Positions 16,978 to 24,872 of a DNA stretch of 64,000 nt are shown piece by piece. Origin of the DNA: DTU015 sp964406505 (GTDB taxonomy: Bacteria > Bacillota > Sulfobacillia > Fermentithermobacillales > Fermentithermobacillaceae). Numbering within the stretch: the first letter of the stretch is position 1; each line of letters starts with the position of its first letter. Position numbers and translations under genes: made by a program. The notes beneath the pieces are model-generated. The model was not told the origin of the DNA and did not search any database. It worked only from the letters and a program-made list of their open reading frames with translations. The stretch lies in NCBI GenBank assembly GCA_964406505.1, contig CAYORX010000004.1:43894-107893 (forward strand), in the 5' to 3' direction.

Positions 16978-17591
16978 TTGCCATCCCCCCTTTCGTCTTG
17001 TTTGACGTTAGGCGGGAAGATTTGTTCCTCATCTATTAATTTTCTCACAATATTCCTTGCTCTATGAATTCTCGACTTTACGGTGCCCAAAGATATGTTC
17101 AATATTTCAGAAATTTCTTGATATGAATAACCTTGAACATCACATAAAATTAAAACTACGCGGTAATGAAAATCTAGATCATTTAGAATGTCTAACACTT
17201 TTTCACCGAGTAATCTAGTTTCGACAACTTTTTCGGTGTTTTTTTCTAAATCTTCTACCTGTCGTTGAACTTCTGAGTCAGACAAAATTATAGGCGCATC
17301 TAAAGAATAAATCTGAACTTTTTTACGTTTGCGCAAATGGTCCAGAGAGGTATTGACGCAAATTCTGTATATCCAGGTTGAAAACTTGCTGTCTCCCCGA
17401 AATCTAGGCAAAGCTTTATATACTTTAACGAATACATCCTGTACTATATCCATAGCGTCTTCGCTATTAGATACCATGCGGACGGCTGTATTATACATTC
17501 TAGTTTCATAAGTTTCTACAAGAACTTCAAAAGCTGACATATCGCCTTCTGATGCTCTTTTGACAATAGCTTGTTCATTCGGCAAAGACAT
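16974..17591 (-). CDS. ECF-type RNA polymerase sigma factor (SigW-like)
   Basis: A 205-residue sigma-70 family protein with only regions 2 and 4: region 2 has FEVLVETYETRMYN, DAMDIVQDVFVKVY and STWIYRICVN; region 4 has YRVVLILCDVQGYSYQEI and GTVKSRIHRAR. ATG 17591 follows AGGGGG. The next gene is its membrane anti-sigma factor with a four-base overlap. Such pairs respond to envelope stress. I found no clear self-recognised promoter in the 85 bases between it and aspS. Confidence 0.93.
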   Translation of the reverse strand: MSLPNEQAIVKRASEGDMSAFEVLVETYETRMYNTAVRMVSNSEDAMDIVQDVFVKVYKALPRFRGDSKFSTWIYRICVNTSLDHLRKRKKVQIYSLDAPIILSDSEVQRQVEDLEKNTEKVVETRLLGEKVLDILNDLDFHYRVVLILCDVQGYSYQEISEILNISLGTVKSRIHRARNIVRKLIDEEQIFPPNVKQDERGDGK

Positions 17592-17676
17592 TGGTTACCC
17601 CCTTGCTTCTCCGATTCAAGCTTTCATTAAGCTTTCTATGATTTAAACCATCTTTAGATATGGTGCAAAGGTCTTT

Positions 17677-19524
17677 TTATTCTGTTGATTTGTAGCACAG
17701 ACCTAACTCACCGAGTTGGTTTTTTGATATTTGAGACGGCGCTCCAGTTAATAAACATGTTGCTCTAGCAGTCTTCGGAAATGCTATTACATCTCTAATG
17801 GTATTAGCCCCTACCATAAGCATTACAACCCTATCCATGCCAAATGCTATTCCGCAATGCGGAGGTGAACCATATTCGAATGCTTCTAACAGAAAGCCAA
17901 ATTTTTCACGTGCTTCTGAGTCAGTAAGGCCCAAAATATTGAAAACCTTCTCTTGAACTTCCCTTCTATGAATACGCACGGAACCTGAAGCTAATTCTAC
18001 TCCATTTAACACTAAATCGTAAGCCCGTGCTCGAATTTGAGATTTTACCGCATCATCATTTGTATCTAACATAGACACATGTTCTGCGACAGGACTAGTA
18101 AATGGATGGTGAGCAGCTTGCCAAGATCCGTCTTCTTCATTTTTCTCTAAAAAGGGAAAATCGGTAACCCACAGAAACCGGTATTCATCTTGGGGGATTA
18201 ATTTCAACCTTTCTCCCAGTTCCAATCTCAACCTACCCAAAGCCGATACTGCAACCTGAAAAGGACCTGCAACAATTAAAACCAAGTCTCCTTCTTGGGC
18301 TCCCATAACTTTTGCAATCGCAGAAATTTCATGTGAAGTAAGGTGCCTTTTTATGGGGGATTTCACTTCTCCCCCAGGTAAATATGCAATAGGTATCAAT
18401 CCACTTGCCCCAAACTGTTTTGCAAGATCTGTAAGTAAGTCGAGATCTTTTCTAGACCAATCTGCACAATGTTTTACACAGATCGCTTTGACTACGCCTT
18501 CACTTTTTAATGTGTTTTTAAAAACCATGAATTGTGATCGTCTCAGTGAATCTGATATATCATGTAACTTCATGTCAAAACGAATATCAGGTTTGTCAGA
18601 TCCATACATATTCATGGCTTCGTCCCAGGTTATTTTAGGAAATGGTACATGAAGTTCTGTACTTAAAACATCTTTCCATAAATATTTGATCATTCCTTCA
18701 ACCAGCGAAAATACCTGTTCTTCTTTTGCAAAAGACATTTCTATATCGATTTGAGTAAACTCTGGCTGCCTATCAGCTCTTAAATCTTCATCTCTGTAAC
18801 AACGGGCTATCTGAAAATATTTATCCACCCCGGATACCATTAAAAGTTGTTTGAAAATTTGAGGCGATTGAGCTAATGCATAAAAACTGCCGGGTTCTAG
18901 CCTAGAAGGCACAAGATAATCCCTAGCCCCTTCGGGAGTGGTCTTAGTCATTGACGGAGTATCGACCTCCCAAAATCCATTATCAGATAGGTAATTCCTA
19001 ACTGAAAGTGTGGCTTTATGCCTGACTTCTAGGTTTCTTAACATTGGCAATCTACGAAGATCAATAAAGCGATACCGCATTCTAATACTCTCGTCAGGTT
19101 CAGCTTGATCGCGAATTACAAAAGGAGGAGTTTTAGATTGGTTGAAAACTAGAATTTGGTCTGCGATAACTTCTATAGTGCCCGTGGCAAACTCAGGATT
19201 CTCTTTCCCCGGCAATCGTCTTACAACCACGCCTGAAACGCAAATAACATATTCTGATCTAAGTCTTTTTGCGATATCAAAACTATCAGGTGTTTTTGCG
19301 TGATCTACAACTACTTGAACCATACCGGTACGATCTCTTAAATCAATAAACACCAGTTCACCGAAATCCCTTTGTCGGTTTACCCACCCCATCAAAGTTA
19401 CTCTACTATCTATATCTTTTTCAGAAAGTTTTCCGCAGTAACAAGTGCGTTTTTGTCCTTCATAGTCAGATACTACAAGCGGTGCTACCGCGGTTTGAAT
19501 CTTTTCCTCATCACTTGCTGCCAC
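17677..19524 (-). CDS. aspS: Aspartyl-tRNA synthetase
   Basis: A 615-residue class II synthetase. It has an N-terminal OB-fold anticodon domain (GWVNRQRDFGELVFIDLRDR), motif 2 (FQIARCYRDEDLRADRQPEFTQ region), a bacterial GAD insertion domain, and motif 3 (GIAFGMDRVVMLMVG). The residues cannot tell by eye whether it is strictly discriminating or also charges tRNA-Asn. GTG 19524 follows GGAGGAAAT and lies inside the end of hisS (14-base overlap); the hisS-aspS order is common in Bacillota. No T-box leader fits here. Confidence 0.97.
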   Translation of the reverse strand: MAASDEEKIQTAVAPLVVSDYEGQKRTCYCGKLSEKDIDSRVTLMGWVNRQRDFGELVFIDLRDRTGMVQVVVDHAKTPDSFDIAKRLRSEYVICVSGVVVRRLPGKENPEFATGTIEVIADQILVFNQSKTPPFVIRDQAEPDESIRMRYRFIDLRRLPMLRNLEVRHKATLSVRNYLSDNGFWEVDTPSMTKTTPEGARDYLVPSRLEPGSFYALAQSPQIFKQLLMVSGVDKYFQIARCYRDEDLRADRQPEFTQIDIEMSFAKEEQVFSLVEGMIKYLWKDVLSTELHVPFPKITWDEAMNMYGSDKPDIRFDMKLHDISDSLRRSQFMVFKNTLKSEGVVKAICVKHCADWSRKDLDLLTDLAKQFGASGLIPIAYLPGGEVKSPIKRHLTSHEISAIAKVMGAQEGDLVLIVAGPFQVAVSALGRLRLELGERLKLIPQDEYRFLWVTDFPFLEKNEEDGSWQAAHHPFTSPVAEHVSMLDTNDDAVKSQIRARAYDLVLNGVELASGSVRIHRREVQEKVFNILGLTDSEAREKFGFLLEAFEYGSPPHCGIAFGMDRVVMLMVGANTIRDVIAFPKTARATCLLTGAPSQISKNQLGELGLCYKSTE

Positions 19525-20803
19525 CTAAGATTTCCTCCTTAATAAAATCTGACGCATTATCTGCACAAATCTGCTTTTGCCACCCATGCTCCATAGATCT
19601 TACTGTCACTACATTTTGTTCGATCTCTTTTTCACCAATTATCGCAACAAATTTTGCGTTAAACCTATTAGCGTGTTTCATTTGGGCCCTTATGCTGCGG
19701 CGTAGCGGATCAAAATCACAGGTGAGTCCTTTATGGCGAAGATTACTCAACAATTTAAACCCAGAATCCGAAATTTCCTCAGTAGTTTGTTCGTTCGCGC
19801 CCTTCAAGATAATCACAAAACACTCTATGAAGTTTTGCGGTTCAATAGGTTTCTCACCTTTTTCAGAAGCGATAAGTAACCTTTCAACGCCCAATGCAAA
19901 TCCTACTCCGGGGCACGGTTTACCACCTAATTCTTCAACTAGTCCGTCATAGCGACCTCCGCCGATGATCGTATCTTGAGCACCTAAAGGTGGCCATTTT
20001 AGTTCAAACACTGTTCTTGTATAATAATCCAAACCCCTCACTAAAGTGGGATCAACAGTATATTCAAGGCCACTCGATGTCAAAATGTTTTTAAGTGAAT
20101 TCCAATGAACCGCGCAATCGTAACATAAATAGTTTTGTATCGAAGGAGCATTTTTCACTATCTTCTGACACTTTTTATGTTTACAATCCAAAACCCTTAA
20201 AGGGTTTGTGTCGAGCCTAGTTACACAATCCGGGCAAAGTTCTTCTGATTTTCCGGAAATATACTTGATAAGATCTTTTTTGTGATCCTTGCGGCAAACC
20301 GGGCACCCAATGGTGTTTATGAAAAGCGTAGTCCCAAGCAATCCCAATTCTTCCGCTATTCTAATCGCAAACAAAATCACTTCCGCATCGGAATATGGTG
20401 AAAAAGAACCTAATGTTTCGATACCGAACTGCACAAATTCCCTGTATCGTCCGGCTTGGGGCTTTTCATACCGAAACATCGGACCTAAATAGAACAATTT
20501 TCTTGGCAAAACGCCACCATCCAGCCCTCTTTCTAAAAACGCACGGACGACAGGAGCGGTACCTTCGGGGCGCAAGGTAAGATCTCTTCCTCCCTTATCT
20601 TGAAATGTATACATCTCTTTTTGTACGATATCGGTAGTTTCTCCTACGGTTCTAAAAAATAGCTCTGTATGCTCGAACATAGGAGTCCTTACTTCTTCAA
20701 AATTGTAAATTTCAGAAAGATTTCTAAGAAGTGTTTCAAGATAAATCCACCTGTGCGATTCAGGAGGCAATATATCATTAGTTCCCCGTGGCGCCCTTAT
20801 CAT
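19511..20803 (-). CDS. hisS: Histidyl-tRNA synthetase
   Basis: A 430-residue class II synthetase: APRGTNDILP at the N-terminus, RPEGTAPVVRAFLE (motif 2 region), the HisA motifs GLDYYTRTVFEL and GGGRYDGLVEELGG, GVGFALGVERL (motif 3), and a C-terminal anticodon-binding domain. A Cys-rich insertion (CPVCRKDH, CPDC, CKHKKCQ, CYDC) around residues 165-230 could bind zinc and is seen in some bacterial HisRS. ATG 20803 follows AGGAGGATT. It starts the hisS-aspS unit. Confidence 0.96.
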   Translation of the reverse strand: MIRAPRGTNDILPPESHRWIYLETLLRNLSEIYNFEEVRTPMFEHTELFFRTVGETTDIVQKEMYTFQDKGGRDLTLRPEGTAPVVRAFLERGLDGGVLPRKLFYLGPMFRYEKPQAGRYREFVQFGIETLGSFSPYSDAEVILFAIRIAEELGLLGTTLFINTIGCPVCRKDHKKDLIKYISGKSEELCPDCVTRLDTNPLRVLDCKHKKCQKIVKNAPSIQNYLCYDCAVHWNSLKNILTSSGLEYTVDPTLVRGLDYYTRTVFELKWPPLGAQDTIIGGGRYDGLVEELGGKPCPGVGFALGVERLLIASEKGEKPIEPQNFIECFVIILKGANEQTTEEISDSGFKLLSNLRHKGLTCDFDPLRRSIRAQMKHANRFNAKFVAIIGEKEIEQNVVTVRSMEHGWQKQICADNASDFIKEEILGGSK

Positions 20804-20855
20804 AACTAATCCTCCTATGAAAGTTGCAAAGTACTGCCGCTAAATCTGTATGGGT

Positions 20856-21512
20856 TTAAGTAAGAAAAGGATTTTCTTTGCGCTCCTTATCTACAGTAGT
20901 ACGAATACCGTGACCCGGATATATGACTGTATCGCCTGGCAAAGTCATTATTTTGTTCTGAATTGTAGCGATAAGCAGGTCAGGATCGCTACCAGGAAAA
21001 TCGGCCCTACCTATGCTGAGACGAAAAATTACATCTCCTGAAAAAAGTGCTCCGGGATTATCCTTCAAATCTTTATCACCCTTTTTTCCGTCCCAATATA
21101 AAGATATACTGCCTGCACTGTGTCCGGGCGTTTGGATCACACGAAGGTTGGATTCCCCAAAACTTACAATGTCACCTTCTTTGATGAAAACACGATCCTT
21201 CACTACAGACATACCACTTGTATCCATGATATTTCTCATCCAACCAGGATCATCTAAAAAACTACTATCGGTTTCAGACACCATCACAGGTGCCGAAGTT
21301 TTGGATTGGATAAATCCGGCGTCCATAATGTGATCTAGGTGCCCATGCGTAAGTACAACATATCGAACATTAAGCTTTAAATCACTGACAAAATCAAGCA
21401 GTTTTTGCCCATCACCACCGGGGTCAATGATTATAGCTTCTTTAGACGATCTATCTTCTACAATATAACAATTAGTATCGAGAGGGCCTACTACACGTCG
21501 GTGTACCTTCAA
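20856..21512 (-). CDS. Metallo-beta-lactamase-fold hydrolase (glyoxalase II-like)
   Basis: A 218-residue MBL-fold protein with the metal motif THGHLDHIMDAG (HxHxDH), ATPGHSAGSISLY, FSGDVIF and VIYPGHG. This small group is often found between dtd/relA and hisS in Clostridia and is annotated as a hydroxyacylglutathione-hydrolase-like enzyme; the substrate is unknown. The TTG at 21512 was chosen because AAAGGCGGG precedes it; an upstream TTG at 21530 overlaps that site. Confidence 0.88.
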   Translation of the reverse strand: MKVHRRVVGPLDTNCYIVEDRSSKEAIIIDPGGDGQKLLDFVSDLKLNVRYVVLTHGHLDHIMDAGFIQSKTSAPVMVSETDSSFLDDPGWMRNIMDTSGMSVVKDRVFIKEGDIVSFGESNLRVIQTPGHSAGSISLYWDGKKGDKDLKDNPGALFSGDVIFRLSIGRADFPGSDPDLLIATIQNKIMTLPGDTVIYPGHGIRTTVDKERKENPFLT

Positions 21513-21565
21513 CGATAACCCGCCTTTCAATTTCCAATGCTAAGCAAATCGATAAAAGAAACCAA

Positions 21566-22015
21566 TTAAAATTCTTTAGTGCTCGAAATCAGTATAGTAA
21601 CAGGCCCATCATTTATAAGTCTAACCTGCATATCCGCACCAAAGACACCTTTTTTAACCGATAATCCCAGACCTTTCAATTGGTCTAATAACTTCAAATA
21701 CAATTCTTCCCCATCAGATGGAGATGCAGCTGCGCTAAAGCTTGGACGCTTACCTTTCTTAACATCACCGTATAAAGTAAATTGGGGTACTACTAGAATT
21801 TCGCCTGAAATATCAGTAAGTGATAAGTTCATTTTACCTTCATCATCAGAAAACACTCTAAGACCCGCAAGCTTATCTGCTATGTACGATACATCTTTTT
21901 TAGTATCGCCTTTTCCCACCCCTAAAAGTACCAACGCCCCACGGCCGATAGATGAAACTACCTTTTGTTCTACGATTACACTCGCTTCTATCACTCGTTG
22001 GAATACTGCTCTCAC
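21566..22015 (-). CDS. dtd: D-aminoacyl-tRNA deacylase
   Basis: Removes D-amino acids (and glycine mischarged on tRNA-Ala) from tRNA. The 149-residue protein shows MRAVFQRVIEASVIVE, VVPQFTLYGD with the SQ/PQFTL motif, KGKRPSFSAAA and the cross-subunit motif INDGPVTI. GTG 22015 follows GGAGGTAAG and is three bases after relA, so the two are coupled. Confidence 0.96.
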   Translation of the reverse strand: MRAVFQRVIEASVIVEQKVVSSIGRGALVLLGVGKGDTKKDVSYIADKLAGLRVFSDDEGKMNLSLTDISGEILVVPQFTLYGDVKKGKRPSFSAAASPSDGEELYLKLLDQLKGLGLSVKKGVFGADMQVRLINDGPVTILISSTKEF

Positions 22016-22018
22016 AAC

Positions 22019-24181
22019 TTACCTCCTCTTGCCGAAAGCGCGGTTTACTTTCGTGATACCTTCTATTTTTTTGATATCTGAAATCACTTTTTTGAGTTCA
22101 TTAAGATCGTGAATCTCGAATTGAACAGTGATTCTTGCGTTTCCATCATCTTGTCCTTTTGCCGTTGCATTGATTATATTTGAATCTAAATCAGCTATTA
22201 CCGATGTAATAGCTGCAAATAAACCTGGTCTGTCTTTGCCTTCTACCAATATTTTCACCGGATAAAATGCTCGTATTTCTGACTCCCACGTAGTCTCAAT
22301 AAACCGCTCAGTATCGGTAAGGTTTGCAAGCATAGGACAGTCTAACCTATGAACGGTAACGCCACGGCCCCGGGTAATGTAACCTATAATCGGATCTCCC
22401 GGTACTGGTGAACAACATTGAGCTAAACGTACTAAAATGCCCGACATCCCTTTAACAATAACCGCCTCTTCTGGTCCTAGGGGCTTTCGAGGAACCATTC
22501 GACGGGTTTCTTCCCTTTTGGGCAAAAGATCTGGTGCTGTTCTAGAAGCCACATCTCGCAATCTCGTAGTAACGTGGATTGGGCTTATTCCACCGTATGA
22601 AATTGCCGCAAATAAGCTTTTCATATCGGGGTAATTAAGTTTTCTAAGTACTTTTTCTACGACGCCGGCCTCTTCCAATGCGGATAATTTAACGCCCATC
22701 TTTTGTACTTCGTTTTCTAGAGCAGACTTCCCCCTTGCAACATCTTCTTCCCGCAGCTGTTTTCTAAAAAAAGCCCTTATTTTTGACCGGGCTTGCGATG
22801 TTTTTACGATGTCAAGCCAATCCCTACTAGGTCCCGTGGGTTGACGAGACGTAAGTACTTCGACTATATCTCCTGTTTTTAGTTCGTACGATAATTGGAC
22901 CAACTTACCATTTACCTTGGCCCCCGTACAATGATGACCCACATCCGTATGAATTCTGTAGGCAAAATCAAGGGGCGTAGATCCTACCGGCAGATCGATC
23001 ACATCACCTTTTGGTGTAAACACAAACACTTCATCAGTAAACACATCAACCCTAAGCGCTTCCATGAACTCACCGGCATCGGTCATCTCCCTTTGCCAAT
23101 CAAGTAGCTGCCTCAGCCATGACATTTTTTGATCAAATAGTTTGTCAGCTTTTCGCTCTTTATATTTCCAGTGAGCAGCACTGCCGTATTCAGCAGTTCT
23201 ATCCATTTCCCCGGTGCGAATCTGAATTTCAAAAGGTTCACCTAGCGGACCTAACACAGTCGTATGTAAAGATTGATAACCGTTAGGTTTGGGCATGGCA
23301 ACATAATCTTTAAACCTGCCGGGCATAGGTTTCCACAAATTATGGACGAAACCTAGGGCTTCATAACAATCGCTCACAGTATTAACTATCACCCGCACAG
23401 CTAATAGATCATATATTTCTGAAAGTCCCGTACCCAAACGCTTCATTTTCTTGTATGTGCTGTACAAATTTTTAGCTCGTCCCTGGACATCAGCTTCTAT
23501 TTCATGTTTTTCAAACAAATCTTTTAGCCTGCTGATTACCAAAGCTGCCTCAGCTTCTCGTTCGCTGCGTTTGGCTGAAATTTCTTTGGCAAGTGCCCGA
23601 TATTCTTTAGGGTACAAATACCTAAATCCCAGGTCTTCTAGTTCCCACTTAAACCGCCATATTCCCAAACGGTGGGCTAAAGGTGCATATATATCTAAAG
23701 TTTCTTCAGCAGTTCTCTTTTGCTTTTCCACAGGCAGTGCATCGAGCGTACGAAGATTATGCAATCTGTCTGCAAGACGTATGATTACAACACGCCAGTC
23801 TTCTGCCATAGCTAAAAACATTTTACGCAGATTTGAAACTTGTTCTTCCACGCGCGAGTGAAATTCTATCCGAATCAGTTTAGTGACCCCATCAACTAAC
23901 CTAGCGATATCAGCCCCGAACTCTTTTTCTAGTTGTTCCAGGGTGATATCCGTATCTTCTACCACATCATGTAAAAGTGCAGCGGCGAGCGTTTGGGCAT
24001 CGCCTTCAAGTTCGGTCAGAATACGCGCTACAGCTATAGGATGTTCAATATATTCTTCTCCAGACAGCCTAAATTGACCCCTATGGGCTTCCTCGGCGAA
24101 AACATAAGCACTTAAAACCAGCTGCTTGTCCTGGCCTGTAAGGTATTCACCTATATCATGTTGCAGTTTATCAACTGCCAA
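22019..24181 (-). CDS. relA: Bifunctional (p)ppGpp synthetase/hydrolase, Rel family
   Basis: A 720-residue stringent-response enzyme that makes and degrades (p)ppGpp. Domains in order: HD hydrolase (AALLHDVVEDTDIT, RLADRLHNLRT), synthetase (YSTYKKMKR, GYQSLHTTV, EIQIRT), TGS (VFVFTPKGDVIDLP), the zinc-finger region (RLAQCCSPVPGD, HRLDCPM) and a C-terminal ACT domain (VEGKDRPGLFAAITSVIA). Both catalytic sets look intact, so it should be bifunctional. TTG 24181 is read with AGGAG 12 bases upstream. It is separated from apt by a strong terminator-like hairpin. Confidence 0.97.
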   Translation of the reverse strand: MAVDKLQHDIGEYLTGQDKQLVLSAYVFAEEAHRGQFRLSGEEYIEHPIAVARILTELEGDAQTLAAALLHDVVEDTDITLEQLEKEFGADIARLVDGVTKLIRIEFHSRVEEQVSNLRKMFLAMAEDWRVVIIRLADRLHNLRTLDALPVEKQKRTAEETLDIYAPLAHRLGIWRFKWELEDLGFRYLYPKEYRALAKEISAKRSEREAEAALVISRLKDLFEKHEIEADVQGRAKNLYSTYKKMKRLGTGLSEIYDLLAVRVIVNTVSDCYEALGFVHNLWKPMPGRFKDYVAMPKPNGYQSLHTTVLGPLGEPFEIQIRTGEMDRTAEYGSAAHWKYKERKADKLFDQKMSWLRQLLDWQREMTDAGEFMEALRVDVFTDEVFVFTPKGDVIDLPVGSTPLDFAYRIHTDVGHHCTGAKVNGKLVQLSYELKTGDIVEVLTSRQPTGPSRDWLDIVKTSQARSKIRAFFRKQLREEDVARGKSALENEVQKMGVKLSALEEAGVVEKVLRKLNYPDMKSLFAAISYGGISPIHVTTRLRDVASRTAPDLLPKREETRRMVPRKPLGPEEAVIVKGMSGILVRLAQCCSPVPGDPIIGYITRGRGVTVHRLDCPMLANLTDTERFIETTWESEIRAFYPVKILVEGKDRPGLFAAITSVIADLDSNIINATAKGQDDGNARITVQFEIHDLNELKKVISDIKKIEGITKVNRAFGKRR

Positions 24182-24210
24182 GATTCATGATCGCTCCTTA
24201 ATTTAGTTTC

Positions 24211-24256
24211 AAAAAGCGACATGGCCGGATTTGCTTTTCGCCCGAATGTCGCTTTT
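24211..24256 (-). terminator. Rho-independent terminator downstream of apt
   Basis: Perfect 11-base stem AAAAGCGACAT/ATGTCGCTTTT with a GC-rich inner loop, followed on the minus strand by TTTTTG. It would end the recJ-apt transcript before relA. Confidence 0.75.
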
Positions 24257-24329
24257 AAAACATATTTTCATCATATGTTGATCGTGCTTATATTTTCGAT
24301 TCGCTATTCAAAGCAACCCTGCAAAAATT

Positions 24330-24872
24330 TTAGTTTTCAAGTTTAACCACAGAATCAACTTTATAACCCATTTTAGATAGGTTAGCCCTACCTGGCATGT
24401 AAGTCAACTCTATTAGAAACACCAGTTCAGCAATTTTAGCCCCTAATTTTTCCACCATATCAATAGTGGCTGCTATGGTACCTCCGGTAGCAAGCAAATC
24501 GTCCAATATCAGCACTTTTTGCCCCGGTTTTACGGCATCCTTATGAATTTCAAGAATATCAATGCCATATTCAAGTTCATACTCTCCCTTAAGAGTATGC
24601 CAAGGTAACTTACCTTCTTTTCTGACCGGCACAAATGCTTTATGCATTGCGTAAGCAAGGGCGCTCCCGATGATAAAGCCTCTAGCTTCAGGTGCTACGA
24701 TGACATCAAATTCAATACGTTCGCAGATATCCTTCAAAGCATCGATGCATTTTTGAAACAATTTTGGATCTTTCAATAGCGGGGTTATATCTTTAAAGCT
24801 AACTCCTTTTTGGGGAAAATCCGGGATCACTCTGATGTTTGCTATTATCTGTTTTTCAGCGCTTTCCCCCAT
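24330..24872 (-). CDS. apt: Adenine phosphoribosyltransferase
   Basis: Salvages adenine to AMP with PRPP. The 180-residue protein shows IRVIPDFPQKGVSFKDITP, VAPEARGFIIGSALAY, VRKEGKLPW and the PRPP loop VLILDDLLATGGTI. It starts 17 bases inside the end of recJ, behind AGGGAGGG. The recJ-apt-relA order is widely kept in Bacillota. Confidence 0.96.
   Translation of the reverse strand: MGESAEKQIIANIRVIPDFPQKGVSFKDITPLLKDPKLFQKCIDALKDICERIEFDVIVAPEARGFIIGSALAYAMHKAFVPVRKEGKLPWHTLKGEYELEYGIDILEIHKDAVKPGQKVLILDDLLATGGTIAATIDMVEKLGAKIAELVFLIELTYMPGRANLSKMGYKVDSVVKLEN

Noticed and set aside
20804..20855. Possible T-box leader before hisS/aspS
   Set aside because: Only 52 bases separate hisS from the upstream gene, and aspS starts inside hisS; there is no space for a T-box.
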